Below are positions 17,507-26,041 of a stretch of 64,000 bases of DNA, one piece after another (position 1 is the first letter of the stretch; every line of letters begins with the position of its first letter). This DNA is from Sphingomonadaceae bacterium. GTDB lineage: Bacteria; Pseudomonadota; Alphaproteobacteria; Sphingomonadales; Sphingomonadaceae. The stretch is taken from contig CANFXW010000004.1 in the NCBI GenBank assembly GCA_947451145.1, positions 1-64,000 of the forward strand, given 5' to 3'. Below the pieces are notes generated by a model. That model ran no database searches, was not told where the DNA came from, and saw only the letters and a list, made by a program, of their open reading frames with translations. Made by a program: the position numbers and the translations under genes.

Positions 17507-18091
17507 ATGACCTGGGTTACCAAATCAACCGCCGCCCCCGATTCCACCACCATCCTGCGCGGGCTTTCATCGCGCAAGCGCGTGCCGCTGGGTTCGGAAA
17601 TCTACAATCGCCTGCTTGAAACGCTTTATGACGAAGCTGCAGCGCTCGACGAGCGCCGCTTCGATGACTGGATCGCCATGCTGTCGCCCGATCTGGTCTA
17701 TCAGGCTCCGATCCGCATGACCCGCACCGGGGCGAACCGGGATCGCGACGTAATGCGGACCATGTTCCACTTTGACGACGATTACACCTCGATCCTGATG
17801 CGTACCGGCCGTTTGCAGAAGAGCGCCTGGGCCGAAGATCCGCCATCACGGTGCCGCCGCTTCATCACCAACGTGCGCGTTGGCGAGTGTGATGCTGCGG
17901 GCGAATACGAAGTCGTCAGCTACCTCTACCTTGAGCGCAGCCGCGGCGACAATCCGCACAACGAGCAGCTGACTGCAGAACGCCGCGATGTGTGGCGCGC
18001 TGTCGATGGCGGTGGCTATGTTCTTGCCAAGCGTGAGATCATTGTCGATCAATCCGTGCTCGGCATGTCCAACCTCGCGGTCTTCCTTTAA
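17507..18091 (+). CDS. Rieske oxygenase, beta subunit (copy 1)
   Basis: A 194-residue structural subunit with the NTF2-like fold of ring-hydroxylating oxygenase beta chains. Recognisable parts are YDEAAALDERRFDDWIAML, DLVYQAPIRMTR, WAEDPPSRCRRFITNVRV and the C-terminal KREIIVDQSVLGMSNLAVFL. It lies 32 bp after the alpha subunit and 5 bp before the reductase gene, so the three are co-transcribed. It pairs with the alpha subunit at 16086 and is paralogous to the protein at 27457. Confidence 0.92.
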   Translation: MTWVTKSTAAPDSTTILRGLSSRKRVPLGSEIYNRLLETLYDEAAALDERRFDDWIAMLSPDLVYQAPIRMTRTGANRDRDVMRTMFHFDDDYTSILMRTGRLQKSAWAEDPPSRCRRFITNVRVGECDAAGEYEVVSYLYLERSRGDNPHNEQLTAERRDVWRAVDGGGYVLAKREIIVDQSVLGMSNLAVFL

Positions 18092-18096
18092 GTCCG

Positions 18097-19263
18097 ATGG
18101 CCGCCACGCCTTCACCCTCCATTGTCGTGGTTGGCAGCGGGCTGGCCGGGTTCGGCGTACTGCGCGAACTGCGCAAGCTGTCGCCCGAGGCCAAGCTGAC
18201 ATTGGTGACGCTGGAGGACGGGCATTTCTATTCCAAGCCCGCGCTTTCAACGGCGCTGGCCAAGGGTAAGGTGGCCGATACACTCGTCACCTCGAATGCC
18301 GAGAAGATGGCCCTGCAGCTGAAACTGGATGCCCGCACTGGTCGGCAAGCAGAGGCCATAGACCGGACGGGCAAGGCGCTACTGACGACCGGCGGGCCTG
18401 TACCCTATGACGCGCTCGTGCTGGCGACCGGGGCTCTGCCAGTGCGCCCGCCAATCGAGGGCGAAGCCGCTCACCGCGCCATCGCGGTCAATCAGCTCGA
18501 TCACTATGACCGGTTCCGCCGGGAGCTTCCCGAGGGCGCACGGGTTCTCATCATGGGCTCCGGGCTGGTCGGCACCGAATTTGCCAATGATCTGATAACG
18601 ACGGGATACAAACCGGTAGTCGTCGACATGCTGCCCCTCCCCCTGGCCCAGTTGGTGCCGCCGCAAGTGGGAGAGAAAGTTCGTGATGCCCTGTCGGCAG
18701 AGGGTGTGGAGTGGCACCTTGGCCGGAAGATCACCGCGATCCATTACAAGAGCGACAGCCCCGGTTATGTCGCTAGGCTCGACGATGGAGCGCAGATCGA
18801 AGCTGATCTCGTGCTTTCCGCAGTAGGCTTGCGACCCAATGTAAAACTGGCTGCAGAGGCTGGCCTCGACATCGGGTTAGGCATCAAAGTCAATGAATTT
18901 GGCCAGACGAGCGACCCTCACATTTTCGCCATCGGCGATTGTGCCGAATACCAGCACGGGCTCTCTGCTTATGTTACGCCCATCATGGCGGCGGCACGCG
19001 GGATTGCCCCATCGGCGCTGGGCACACCGACGGAGATCCGCTTTCCGCCGCTTTCGGTGCAGGTGAAAACCACGCTACTGCCGATCAACCTGCTGCCGCC
19101 GCCGCGCAATGCCAATGGCGAATGGCGCTGCCTTGAAGACGATGCTCAGGGGTCGAAGCATGTCTTCGTCGATACCGGCGGGATCGTGCGGGGCTATGTT
19201 TTGACACAAGACAGATGCGAAGAGCGCATGGACATGGACGCAAAAGTGGGGGAATTTTTATGA
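18097..19263 (+). CDS. FAD-dependent ferredoxin/rubredoxin reductase
   Basis: A 388-residue NAD(P)H-dependent pyridine nucleotide-disulfide-type reductase of the AlkT/putidaredoxin-reductase group. The first Rossmann site is VVVGSGLAGFG (FAD) near residue 10, the second is IMGSGLVGTEFA (NAD) near residue 150, and FAIGDCAEY close to residue 280 contacts the flavin. It probably transfers electrons from NAD(P)H to the ferredoxin encoded at 15762 for the P450s and the Rieske oxygenases. It is the only such reductase in the window. The C-terminal part is shorter than in putidaredoxin reductase. Its stop overlaps the following SDR start. Confidence 0.88.
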   Translation: MAATPSPSIVVVGSGLAGFGVLRELRKLSPEAKLTLVTLEDGHFYSKPALSTALAKGKVADTLVTSNAEKMALQLKLDARTGRQAEAIDRTGKALLTTGGPVPYDALVLATGALPVRPPIEGEAAHRAIAVNQLDHYDRFRRELPEGARVLIMGSGLVGTEFANDLITTGYKPVVVDMLPLPLAQLVPPQVGEKVRDALSAEGVEWHLGRKITAIHYKSDSPGYVARLDDGAQIEADLVLSAVGLRPNVKLAAEAGLDIGLGIKVNEFGQTSDPHIFAIGDCAEYQHGLSAYVTPIMAAARGIAPSALGTPTEIRFPPLSVQVKTTLLPINLLPPPRNANGEWRCLEDDAQGSKHVFVDTGGIVRGYVLTQDRCEERMDMDAKVGEFL

Positions 19264-20075
19264 GCCGCTTGCTCGAAGGAAAGGTCGCGATTGTCACCGG
19301 CGGAGCCAAAGGGCTCGGCTATGGCATCTCACGCGCCATGGCCAAAGAAGGCGCTTCGGTGCTGATTACCGGCCGAGACGGCGCCGCGACTGAAAAAGTA
19401 GCGGCTGAAATTCGCGCCGAATTTGGCACGCAAGCCGTTGGTATGGCCGCCGACATGCGGAACAAAGATCAGGTCGAAGCCATGGTCCAACGCGCAGTTG
19501 ATGAATTCGGTGGGCTGGACAGCTTGGTGACCAACGCATCGCAGCTATCGCCTAACGTCCTGCTTGAGCACAAGACCGACGAAATGCTGGCCGACACGCT
19601 CGCCATGGGCGTGTGGGGCACCTGGTGGGCAATGCGCGCCGCCTTCCCGCACATGAAGAAGCGTGGCGGCGGCACTGTCATCAACTTCTATTCGATTGAT
19701 GCAGATACCGGTGCTTGGCTCCATTCGGATTACAACATCAACAAGATGGGCCTGCTGGGCCTGACCCGCAGTGCTGCGGTCGAATGGGGCCGGTTCAACA
19801 TCCGTGTGAATGCCATTGCCCCCACCGGCATGGGTCAGGTTTTTGCACAGTTGGTGAAGGATGTTCCCGGTTTCCTCGACATGGCAACGTCTACCAACCC
19901 GCTGAAACGCGCTGGCGACCCTGAACAGGACATCGGCCCTGTGGTCGTTTTCCTTGCCTCGGAGATGTCGCGCTTCGTCACCGGGGAAATGATCAATGTC
20001 GATGGCGGGCAAAACCTGCCGGGCTACGTCAGCATCCCGCACAATCTCGAAGACATGGAAAAGGGTATCGCATGA
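19260..20075 (+). CDS. Short-chain dehydrogenase/reductase (SDR)
   Basis: A 271-residue SDR with TGGAKGLGYG (coenzyme loop), TNAS in place of the usual NNAG, YNINKMG with the catalytic Tyr and Lys, and the C-terminal FVTGEMINVDGGQN. ATG at 19260 overlaps the reductase stop (ATGA); an upstream start at 19215 would lie inside the reductase gene and is rejected. The NNAG variant is noticeable but tolerated in SDRs. In this position it may dehydrogenate the diol produced by the Rieske oxygenase. It overlaps the TetR gene downstream by four bases. Confidence 0.9.
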   Translation: MSRLLEGKVAIVTGGAKGLGYGISRAMAKEGASVLITGRDGAATEKVAAEIRAEFGTQAVGMAADMRNKDQVEAMVQRAVDEFGGLDSLVTNASQLSPNVLLEHKTDEMLADTLAMGVWGTWWAMRAAFPHMKKRGGGTVINFYSIDADTGAWLHSDYNINKMGLLGLTRSAAVEWGRFNIRVNAIAPTGMGQVFAQLVKDVPGFLDMATSTNPLKRAGDPEQDIGPVVVFLASEMSRFVTGEMINVDGGQNLPGYVSIPHNLEDMEKGIA

Positions 20076-20692
20076 GACTTGCCGCCGCCCAGATCGAGGA
20101 AGAAACTGCAGCCGAAGTCGAGCTCTCGCCCAGCGTGATCCGCATCCTGAGCGGTGCGCTGGATGCGATTGCCGCGCGCGGGGTTAAGCGCCTGTCGATG
20201 AGCGACATCATCGATGCCAGCGGTGTTTCACGCGGCACGCTCTATCGATATTTCTCGAACAAGGATCAGGTGCTTTCAGCCGTCGCGGAGTTCGTCTGCA
20301 CCGGCTTTGAAAGCGGCATTCGTGACGCTGGCAAAGGCATTAAGGATCCGATTGAGCGCCTTAAAGCAGTCATGCAATTCTATGCGCGATATACCGAAGA
20401 AAATTCGCCCGGCCGGGTGTTTGAAGTGGAGCCCGCCTTCCACCTCGCCTTTTTCCGCAGTCGCTTTGCCCGCTACAAACAAGCAGTTCTCGACGCGCTT
20501 GAGCCCACTTTTGACTATCTCGACACGCAACTGGGCGAACCCATGAACCGGGATGGCTTCGTCGAAGGGCTGGTCAGAAACCAGCTCAGCACTTTGCTAA
20601 TTCCCGCCAGCGATCAGTGGAAACAGCTCTGGAATGATACGGCAGACAACATCCAGAAATGGGCGTTGGCAATCGCTGCCTCACGAAATTAA
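20072..20692 (+). CDS. TetR-family transcriptional regulator
   Basis: A 206-residue one-component regulator. The helix-turn-helix is MSDIIDASGVSRGTLYRYFSNKDQVL at about residues 43-68, with the YRYFxxKDxL core of the family. The C-terminal ligand-binding part is all-helical and variable. The gene is embedded in the Rieske operon, overlapping the preceding SDR by four bases, which points to local autoregulation. A candidate operator is the ACATATT inverted repeat inside the operon promoter at 16017-16045. Confidence 0.92.
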   Translation: MRLAAAQIEEETAAEVELSPSVIRILSGALDAIAARGVKRLSMSDIIDASGVSRGTLYRYFSNKDQVLSAVAEFVCTGFESGIRDAGKGIKDPIERLKAVMQFYARYTEENSPGRVFEVEPAFHLAFFRSRFARYKQAVLDALEPTFDYLDTQLGEPMNRDGFVEGLVRNQLSTLLIPASDQWKQLWNDTADNIQKWALAIAASRN

Positions 20693-20711
20693 GCAGGAAA
20701 GGAACACCATA

Positions 20712-21941
20712 ATGGCCACTGCAGCAAAGCTCGACCCAAAAGACCTCAACACCTTTGCCGACCGCGCCACGGCGGACGCCATGGTTGCCAAAGCCAAGGA
20801 ACTGCGCCTGCTGTTCATGTCAGAGGCTGCCGCTGGTGAAGCGCAGCGCTCCCCGACAAAAGCGGTGGAGAAGGCTCTGAATGACAACAGCATTCTCAGC
20901 GCCCTGTTGCCCAAGCGCCTTGGCGGTATTGGTCTGTCATTCACCGATTTCTGCCGCATGCAGATCGAGATTGCCAAAGGCGATCCCGCTGTAAGCTGGG
21001 TTGTGCAGATCATCAATGGCACAAGCTGGGTGACGAGCCTTGCACCTGACAGCGTGCAGGAAGCCGTTTTCGGCAATGGCCCCGCAGCAGTTTGTGGTGC
21101 GTACAATCCTCCCGGAAAGGCCCGCAAGGTTGATGGCGGCTGGATCATCAATGGCGCATGGCCTTATACCTCCGGATCGCGTCAATCGACATGGGCGCAG
21201 CAGGGCGTGGTGCTTGAGGGCTATGAGGGACCGGTCGTTCCCGGCATCTCTATGTGCTACATTCCCTTCAGCGACCTGACGATTAAGGATAGCTGGTATG
21301 TAACCGGAATGCAGGGCACCGGTTCCGACACCAGCATTGCCAAGGACGTGTTCATTCCTGAAGGCCAGATGGTGCTGATGGACGAACGCGCGGGCCAGAT
21401 TGACCGGACAAAGCGCCACTTTGGCGCCCCGTCAGACCTTCTGCCGGTTGTTCCCGTGGTTCGCACGACAGGTATCGCCCAGTTAATCGGCGCGGCCGAA
21501 GCCATGCTCGAAATCGTCCGTGACGAGGCTGGCAAGAAGCCCGTTCTTACCACCCTCATCGGCCCACGCACCCAGTCTGGCGCCTATATGCGTGATCTGG
21601 GCGAAGCTGCTGCGATGATTGATACGGCCAAGCTGATCCTGTTCCATCTGGTCGGCGACTTTGACCGTGTCGGCCTGACCGACAGCGAACTGACACTCGA
21701 TGAAAAGGCTCGCCACCGCGCCCAGTGCGCCCAGATGATCAAGCTGGTGCATTCGGCCTCGGAATCGCTGATGTTCCTTGCTGGATCGTCCGCCTTCTCG
21801 CTCGACAAGCCAATCAGCCGTTACTGGAAGGACGTTTCGATGGGCCTGCGCCACATCCAGAACATCCCGACAATCGGCTATGAAATCTATGGCCGCAACA
21901 TCGCGGGCGGCGACATGATTTCGCCTCCTGGCGCCTATTAA
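20712..21941 (+). CDS. Acyl-CoA-dehydrogenase-fold flavoprotein, monooxygenase-like (copy 1)
   Basis: A 409-residue protein of the acyl-CoA dehydrogenase superfamily, closest in feel to the flavin-dependent monooxygenase/HsaA-DszC-type branch rather than true acyl-CoA dehydrogenases. The N-terminal helical domain leads to a middle beta domain with WIINGAWPYTSGS and a DSWYVTGMQGTGS segment; the C-terminal helical domain contains LMFLAGSSAFSL. ATG 20712 is chosen over an open-frame start at 20634 that lies inside the TetR gene. It ends four bases into the convergent hydrolase gene. A paralog lies at 24766. Substrate and flavin reductase partner are unknown. Confidence 0.83.
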   Translation: MATAAKLDPKDLNTFADRATADAMVAKAKELRLLFMSEAAAGEAQRSPTKAVEKALNDNSILSALLPKRLGGIGLSFTDFCRMQIEIAKGDPAVSWVVQIINGTSWVTSLAPDSVQEAVFGNGPAAVCGAYNPPGKARKVDGGWIINGAWPYTSGSRQSTWAQQGVVLEGYEGPVVPGISMCYIPFSDLTIKDSWYVTGMQGTGSDTSIAKDVFIPEGQMVLMDERAGQIDRTKRHFGAPSDLLPVVPVVRTTGIAQLIGAAEAMLEIVRDEAGKKPVLTTLIGPRTQSGAYMRDLGEAAAMIDTAKLILFHLVGDFDRVGLTDSELTLDEKARHRAQCAQMIKLVHSASESLMFLAGSSAFSLDKPISRYWKDVSMGLRHIQNIPTIGYEIYGRNIAGGDMISPPGAY

Positions 21942-22741
21942 TCAGCGATCAGGCGCGCGCGGAAGAAATCAAGCATTTCGTCGCGCGCCTGAACCGTTGG
22001 CTGTCCAACTTCATCAATCAGGTGCAGCGTAACCACGCTGTGCGGCATTTTGAGCGGGGCATCAGGATTGGCGGCTGAATTCGGCAGAACCTTGCCGATG
22101 AACCGGTCACCCAAAGCATCGGCATAGGCCGCGAACCGCTCTGCGCGGCAAAAGCTATCGCCCTCAAAGCGATAGGCAAGAACAGTCAGGTCTTCGGCCT
22201 CCATCCTTGCCTTGACCGCTGCCAGTTCCTCAGGATCGATAGCCAGCCCCGCCGGATTGTGCATCGGCATCGATGGCTGCGACATAACGGGCGCGATCAC
22301 CGCCTTTTCAAGCATCATCGACAGCGCGAAGTTGCCGGTAAAACACATGCCGATCGCGCCCACCCCTTTGCCGCCGCATTCCTTGTGTGCAAGCGCGGCC
22401 AGTGCCCGAAGCCACTGGGTAACGGGGCTGGAGGCATTGCTCGCGAAAGCCCTGAATTCCTTGCTGATGCAGGCGCGCGCAAGGGTGAGCATCGCCTTGC
22501 CGTTGCCGGGCAGAACGCCATCTTCGCCGAACAGCGACGGCATATAGACCGTCAGTCCGGCATCGCGCACCCAGCGCGCAAAACGGGCGACGTAAGGGCT
22601 GATGCCGGGGATTTCCGACATGACAATCACAGCCGGGCCAGCACCCGAAACATAGACACGCTTGGTCTGGCCCAGCAGGGTAATCTGGCGCTTTTCAAAA
22701 TCGTCCAGACTGTCCCTGAATTTCGGATCGATAACAGCCAT
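21938..22741 (-). CDS. Dienelactone-hydrolase-family protein
   Basis: A 267-residue alpha/beta hydrolase of the dienelactone hydrolase family. The nucleophile elbow is GAIGMCFTGNFAL near residue 130, with Cys where serine hydrolases carry Ser, as in dienelactone hydrolases. The N-terminal strand VYVSGAGPAVIVMSEIPG also fits. A late H in VVTLHLIDE may complete the triad. Likely reaction: opening of a lactone or enol-lactone produced from ring cleavage or Baeyer-Villiger oxidation. It is the last gene of a minus-strand unit, 16 bp after the nitroreductase-like gene. Confidence 0.84.
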   Translation of the reverse strand: MAVIDPKFRDSLDDFEKRQITLLGQTKRVYVSGAGPAVIVMSEIPGISPYVARFARWVRDAGLTVYMPSLFGEDGVLPGNGKAMLTLARACISKEFRAFASNASSPVTQWLRALAALAHKECGGKGVGAIGMCFTGNFALSMMLEKAVIAPVMSQPSMPMHNPAGLAIDPEELAAVKARMEAEDLTVLAYRFEGDSFCRAERFAAYADALGDRFIGKVLPNSAANPDAPLKMPHSVVTLHLIDEVGQPTVQARDEMLDFFRARLIAD

Positions 22742-22757
22742 CAGTTCCCCCCAAAGA

Positions 22758-23327
22758 TCAGATTATGCGGCAGGCGTCCTCGAAATCGAGCCGTGGATTG
22801 CGCGGAAACAGGCTGTCTTCGCAGCCATAACCCAAAGCGCAGATAAAATTGGCCTGCCAGCGCCCGTCGGGGAAGAAGCTGGCGTTCAGCTTGTCCATAT
22901 CGAAGCCTGACATCGGCCCGCAATCGATGCCTAGCGCGCGGGCGGCAATTATCAGATAGGCCCCTTGCAGTGGTACATTTCGGGCCAGCATGTCCGCAAT
23001 CAGCGCATCCTTGCCAGCGAATACTGACTGATAATCGCGCGATGGGAACAGCTTGGGCATTTCATCGTAAAAACGGCTATCGCCCGCTACGATCACCGTA
23101 ACCGGCGCAGACGCCACCTTGGCAACGTTCCCGGCATTGACGCATTCCCCCAGCTGCGCCTTTGCCTCTGCCGAAGTGACGAAGACAAACCGCGCCGGGC
23201 AGGTATTGGCCGCCGTTGGCCCCCATTTCACATGATCGTAAAGCTCGTGCAGCAGCGCAGGCGCGATTGGCCTGTCCTCATAGCTGTTGAACGATCTTGC
23301 CTCGTCAAAAAGCTGACCGATTTCCAT
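22758..23327 (-). CDS. Nitroreductase-fold protein, RutE/malonic semialdehyde reductase-like
   Basis: A 189-residue FMN-binding nitroreductase-fold enzyme. The SYEDRPIAPALLHELYDHVKWGPTAANTCPARFVFV region near the N-terminus and GIDCGPMSGFD toward the C-terminus match the RutE/HadB-like subgroup, which reduces short aldehydes such as malonic semialdehyde. The upstream start at 23333 is GTG; ATG at 23327 shares its A with the stop of the P450 gene (TGATG) and is preferred because it implies translational coupling. It may reduce a carbonyl or an enone in the pathway. Confidence 0.83.
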   Translation of the reverse strand: MEIGQLFDEARSFNSYEDRPIAPALLHELYDHVKWGPTAANTCPARFVFVTSAEAKAQLGECVNAGNVAKVASAPVTVIVAGDSRFYDEMPKLFPSRDYQSVFAGKDALIADMLARNVPLQGAYLIIAARALGIDCGPMSGFDMDKLNASFFPDGRWQANFICALGYGCEDSLFPRNPRLDFEDACRII

Positions 23328-24544
23328 CACCACACCAAAGGCAACTTGTCAGGCTGAAGGATTCCGCCAGTGTGGGTCTTTACCACAAAACCATCCTGAA
23401 TGCGGAACGGCGGAATGGCCTTGAGGAACTCCTCCAGCGCAATCCGCATCTCGCGCCGCGCCAGATGCATCCCGACGCACAAGTGAGGCCCGAAGCCAAA
23501 ACTGAGATAGCGCGATTTGCGGCCGAGTTTCACCACGTCTGCATCTTCATAGGCTTCAGGATCATGCCCAGCGAGGCAGGTAGCGAGCGCCACCTTGTCA
23601 CCCGGCTGGAATGTAACCCCGTCGATCGTCACTGCCTGCTTGCAGGTGCGGAAGGTGGTGACCGCGGGATAGGCCCGCATCATTTCCTCGATCGCATCAA
23701 GGATCAGCTCAGGATTGGCGCGCAGAGTAGCCTGATCTTCGGGATGCGTGGCAAGATGGCGGAACTGCCAGGCCATGTTGGTGGAAACCGTATCCATGCC
23801 GCCGATGAACAGGTTGAAGGTAAAGCCAACCAGTTCATCGTCAGTGAGCGGTCGCCCTTCAATTTCGGCGGTAACGCCATAGCTGATCAGATCGCTGCCG
23901 GGATTGGCCTTCCGGTCGGCAATCTGTTCGCGCAAGTATGTCACCACCTTGCGCGTGCTCGCAGCGATCTTGCCCAGATCATTGGTGTGCAGCAGGTCCA
24001 TTTCCCATTCGAGGAACGTGGCGACCATGCTTTGCGGCAGGCCCATCAGTTCAAGGAACACCTTGATCGGGAATTCAAAGGCAAAATCGTGGACGAATTC
24101 GCATGATCCCTTGGCCTTGATCGCCGCGCAGTATTCCTGTGCATAGAGCCTGATCTTGGCGTCCAGCTTGTTGATTTCCTTGGGCGTGAACAGCGGGTTG
24201 ACGAACTTGCGGTAAAGCCCGTGCATCGGCGGATCGGTCTCGGCCGGGAGCGAACTCCAGCTCTCCCCCACCAGCATGGCGAAAGGCGCGAAGTCCTTGT
24301 TGGAAAAATTGTCAGTGTCGAAATAGATCTTTTCCAGATCTTCAACCCGCCGGACAATCCATGCAGGCGTACCGCCGGGATAGGCGTCGAGCGAATAGAA
24401 TATCGGCGGCATGGTGCGATGAATGTGCGGAATGGTCGTTTCAAACGGGTTTTCGTCGACCAGACCGCCCATCTTGATCGGGTAATCGAGCACCAACTCT
24501 TTGGGCACATGGGCCGGAGCTTCTGTCACTTGTGCGCCCAGCAT
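23327..24544 (-). CDS. Cytochrome P450, CYP101-like (P450 no. 2)
   Basis: A 405-residue P450 with the heme cysteine C356 in FGFGPHLCVGMHLARRE and the I-helix GGMDTVSTNM carrying the Asp-Thr pair of CYP101 enzymes. The K-helix region EEMMRAYPAVTTFRT is shared with paralogs no. 1 and no. 3. An open frame reaches 24640, but ATG 24544 is preceded by GGGAG at 7-nt spacing and gives the N-terminus expected from the other two. It heads a three-gene minus-strand unit with the nitroreductase-like and hydrolase genes. The divergent intergenic region with 24766 carries an FNR-type box. Confidence 0.93.
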   Translation of the reverse strand: MLGAQVTEAPAHVPKELVLDYPIKMGGLVDENPFETTIPHIHRTMPPIFYSLDAYPGGTPAWIVRRVEDLEKIYFDTDNFSNKDFAPFAMLVGESWSSLPAETDPPMHGLYRKFVNPLFTPKEINKLDAKIRLYAQEYCAAIKAKGSCEFVHDFAFEFPIKVFLELMGLPQSMVATFLEWEMDLLHTNDLGKIAASTRKVVTYLREQIADRKANPGSDLISYGVTAEIEGRPLTDDELVGFTFNLFIGGMDTVSTNMAWQFRHLATHPEDQATLRANPELILDAIEEMMRAYPAVTTFRTCKQAVTIDGVTFQPGDKVALATCLAGHDPEAYEDADVVKLGRKSRYLSFGFGPHLCVGMHLARREMRIALEEFLKAIPPFRIQDGFVVKTHTGGILQPDKLPLVW

Positions 24545-24655
24545 CGAAATTCTCCCGGTAGTCTGATCTATCTTGACCGCCGGTAATCCAGAGAATCGCA
24601 TCGGCACCCTGCTGAAGGATAGGGTAGCGGCCAAAAACACGGCGCCCGATCAAAT

Positions 24656-24669
24656 TTGATCTGGATCAA
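24656..24669. promoter_or_regulatory. FNR/FixK-type box in the divergent P450/flavoprotein promoter region
   Basis: TTGATctggATCAA matches the TTGAT-N4-ATCAA consensus perfectly. It lies 96 bp before the start at 24766 and 111 bp before the divergent P450 start at 24544. A -10-like AATAAT at 24694-24699 would put the box centre near -43, as in class II activation. The box also overlaps a separate 14-bp palindrome, GATCAAATTTGATC (24649-24662). Confidence 0.62.
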
Positions 24670-24765
24670 TTCCTGAGGCTCCGAATTCTGCTCAATAATA
24701 CATATTAGACATTTTGTGTATATCTAGTTGATTCGCAAAGTGCACCTTGGAGAGGATCACGGGCT

Positions 24766-26001
24766 ATGGCCACGCAACTGAAAGCGACTGAGATTGAGCA
24801 GTCTTGCGGATACAATCTGCAGGCCGAAAAAGAGATGGTCGGCCGTGCCCGCGAATTGCAGCCGCTGCTTCGCCAACACGCCTCATATGGCGATGAGCAT
24901 GGCGTTCTTCATCCCGATGTCTTTGCTGCGCTAACCGATGCCGGCTTCTGGGCCATGGCAGCGCCGCGCCGCTGGGGCGGGCTTGGCACCAGCGCCCGCG
25001 CCATGTCACTGGTCGGTTACGAACTGGCCAAGGCTGATCCCTCGGTCGGCTGGGTCTATACCGTTCTGCACGGCACGACGTGGGTCGCCAGTCTGGGGCC
25101 GGACGCGCTGCAGGAAGCGATCTTCGGATCAAGCAGCGAACATCCCGTAATCTGCGGCATTGCCAACCCGCCCGGCACTATGGTCGAGGTTGATGGCGGC
25201 TATATCGTCAATGGCCGCTGGCCCTATGCTTCCGGCTCGGCTCATGCCAGCTGGGCGCAACTGGGCGTGGCGACGGTTGACAAGGCCGGCCACCACGGCG
25301 GCGGCTTCGTCTATTTGCGGCGGGAACAGTACACTATCGATACCACTTGGCACATGATGGGGATGAAGGGCACCGGCTCAAACACCATCGTCGCCAAAGA
25401 TGCGTTCATCCCGCGGGAGCAGTTCTACAACGTCGCTGAACTCGGCATAGGCGGACACACGCCCGGCAAGCGCCATGTAGGCGAGCCATCCGATTACTGG
25501 CCTTTCATGCCGTTCCTGCGCGCCACCGCCCATGCCGTTGTCGCAGGGGCCGCAACGGCCATCATGGAACGCGTGATGGAGGCCTCACACAAGCGCCCGA
25601 TAATCTACACGTCCTATGCCCGCCAATCGGAAGCCGTGATGATGCAGGGCGAGCTTGGCAAGGCCGCCGCCAAGATCTCCGCTGCCGAGGCGCTGACTTT
25701 CAAGAATTGCGATCTGATTGACAACGCTGGTTTGGCCCACGAACGCCTGACACCCCAACAACGGGCGCTTAGCAAGGGCGAAGGATCGCTGGCCGTCAGC
25801 CTGCTCAACGAGGCAATCGAAGAGCTGATGTTCCTTGCCGGATCGAGCGCTTACGCCGACTCAAACCCGACCCAGCGGCTCTATCGCGACGCTTCGTTTG
25901 CCATGCGCCACGTCGCGAACCTGCCTTATGTCGGTTACGAAATTCTCGGCAAATCCCTGCTCGGTGTCGAACCGAACATCGCCCTGCCCGATTTTATCTG
26001 A
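24766..26001 (+). CDS. Acyl-CoA-dehydrogenase-fold flavoprotein, monooxygenase-like (copy 2)
   Basis: A 411-residue paralog of the protein at 20712. Shared landmarks are a mid-domain YIVNGRWPYASGSAHASWAQ, a TTWHMMGMKGTGSNTIVAKD strand pair, and ELMFLAGSSAYADS near the C-terminus. The GTGS glycine-rich turn matches the flavin-dependent monooxygenase branch of the superfamily. A GGAGAGG sequence 10-16 nt before the ATG is a good ribosome site. It opens a plus-strand operon that continues with Rieske alpha and beta and a P450. Whether it oxidises or hydroxylates is not determinable by eye. Confidence 0.84.
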   Translation: MATQLKATEIEQSCGYNLQAEKEMVGRARELQPLLRQHASYGDEHGVLHPDVFAALTDAGFWAMAAPRRWGGLGTSARAMSLVGYELAKADPSVGWVYTVLHGTTWVASLGPDALQEAIFGSSSEHPVICGIANPPGTMVEVDGGYIVNGRWPYASGSAHASWAQLGVATVDKAGHHGGGFVYLRREQYTIDTTWHMMGMKGTGSNTIVAKDAFIPREQFYNVAELGIGGHTPGKRHVGEPSDYWPFMPFLRATAHAVVAGAATAIMERVMEASHKRPIIYTSYARQSEAVMMQGELGKAAAKISAAEALTFKNCDLIDNAGLAHERLTPQQRALSKGEGSLAVSLLNEAIEELMFLAGSSAYADSNPTQRLYRDASFAMRHVANLPYVGYEILGKSLLGVEPNIALPDFI

Positions 26002-26041
26002 CCCCCCCTGATAACCAAAAACTCAAGAGAGGAGACAGGCC

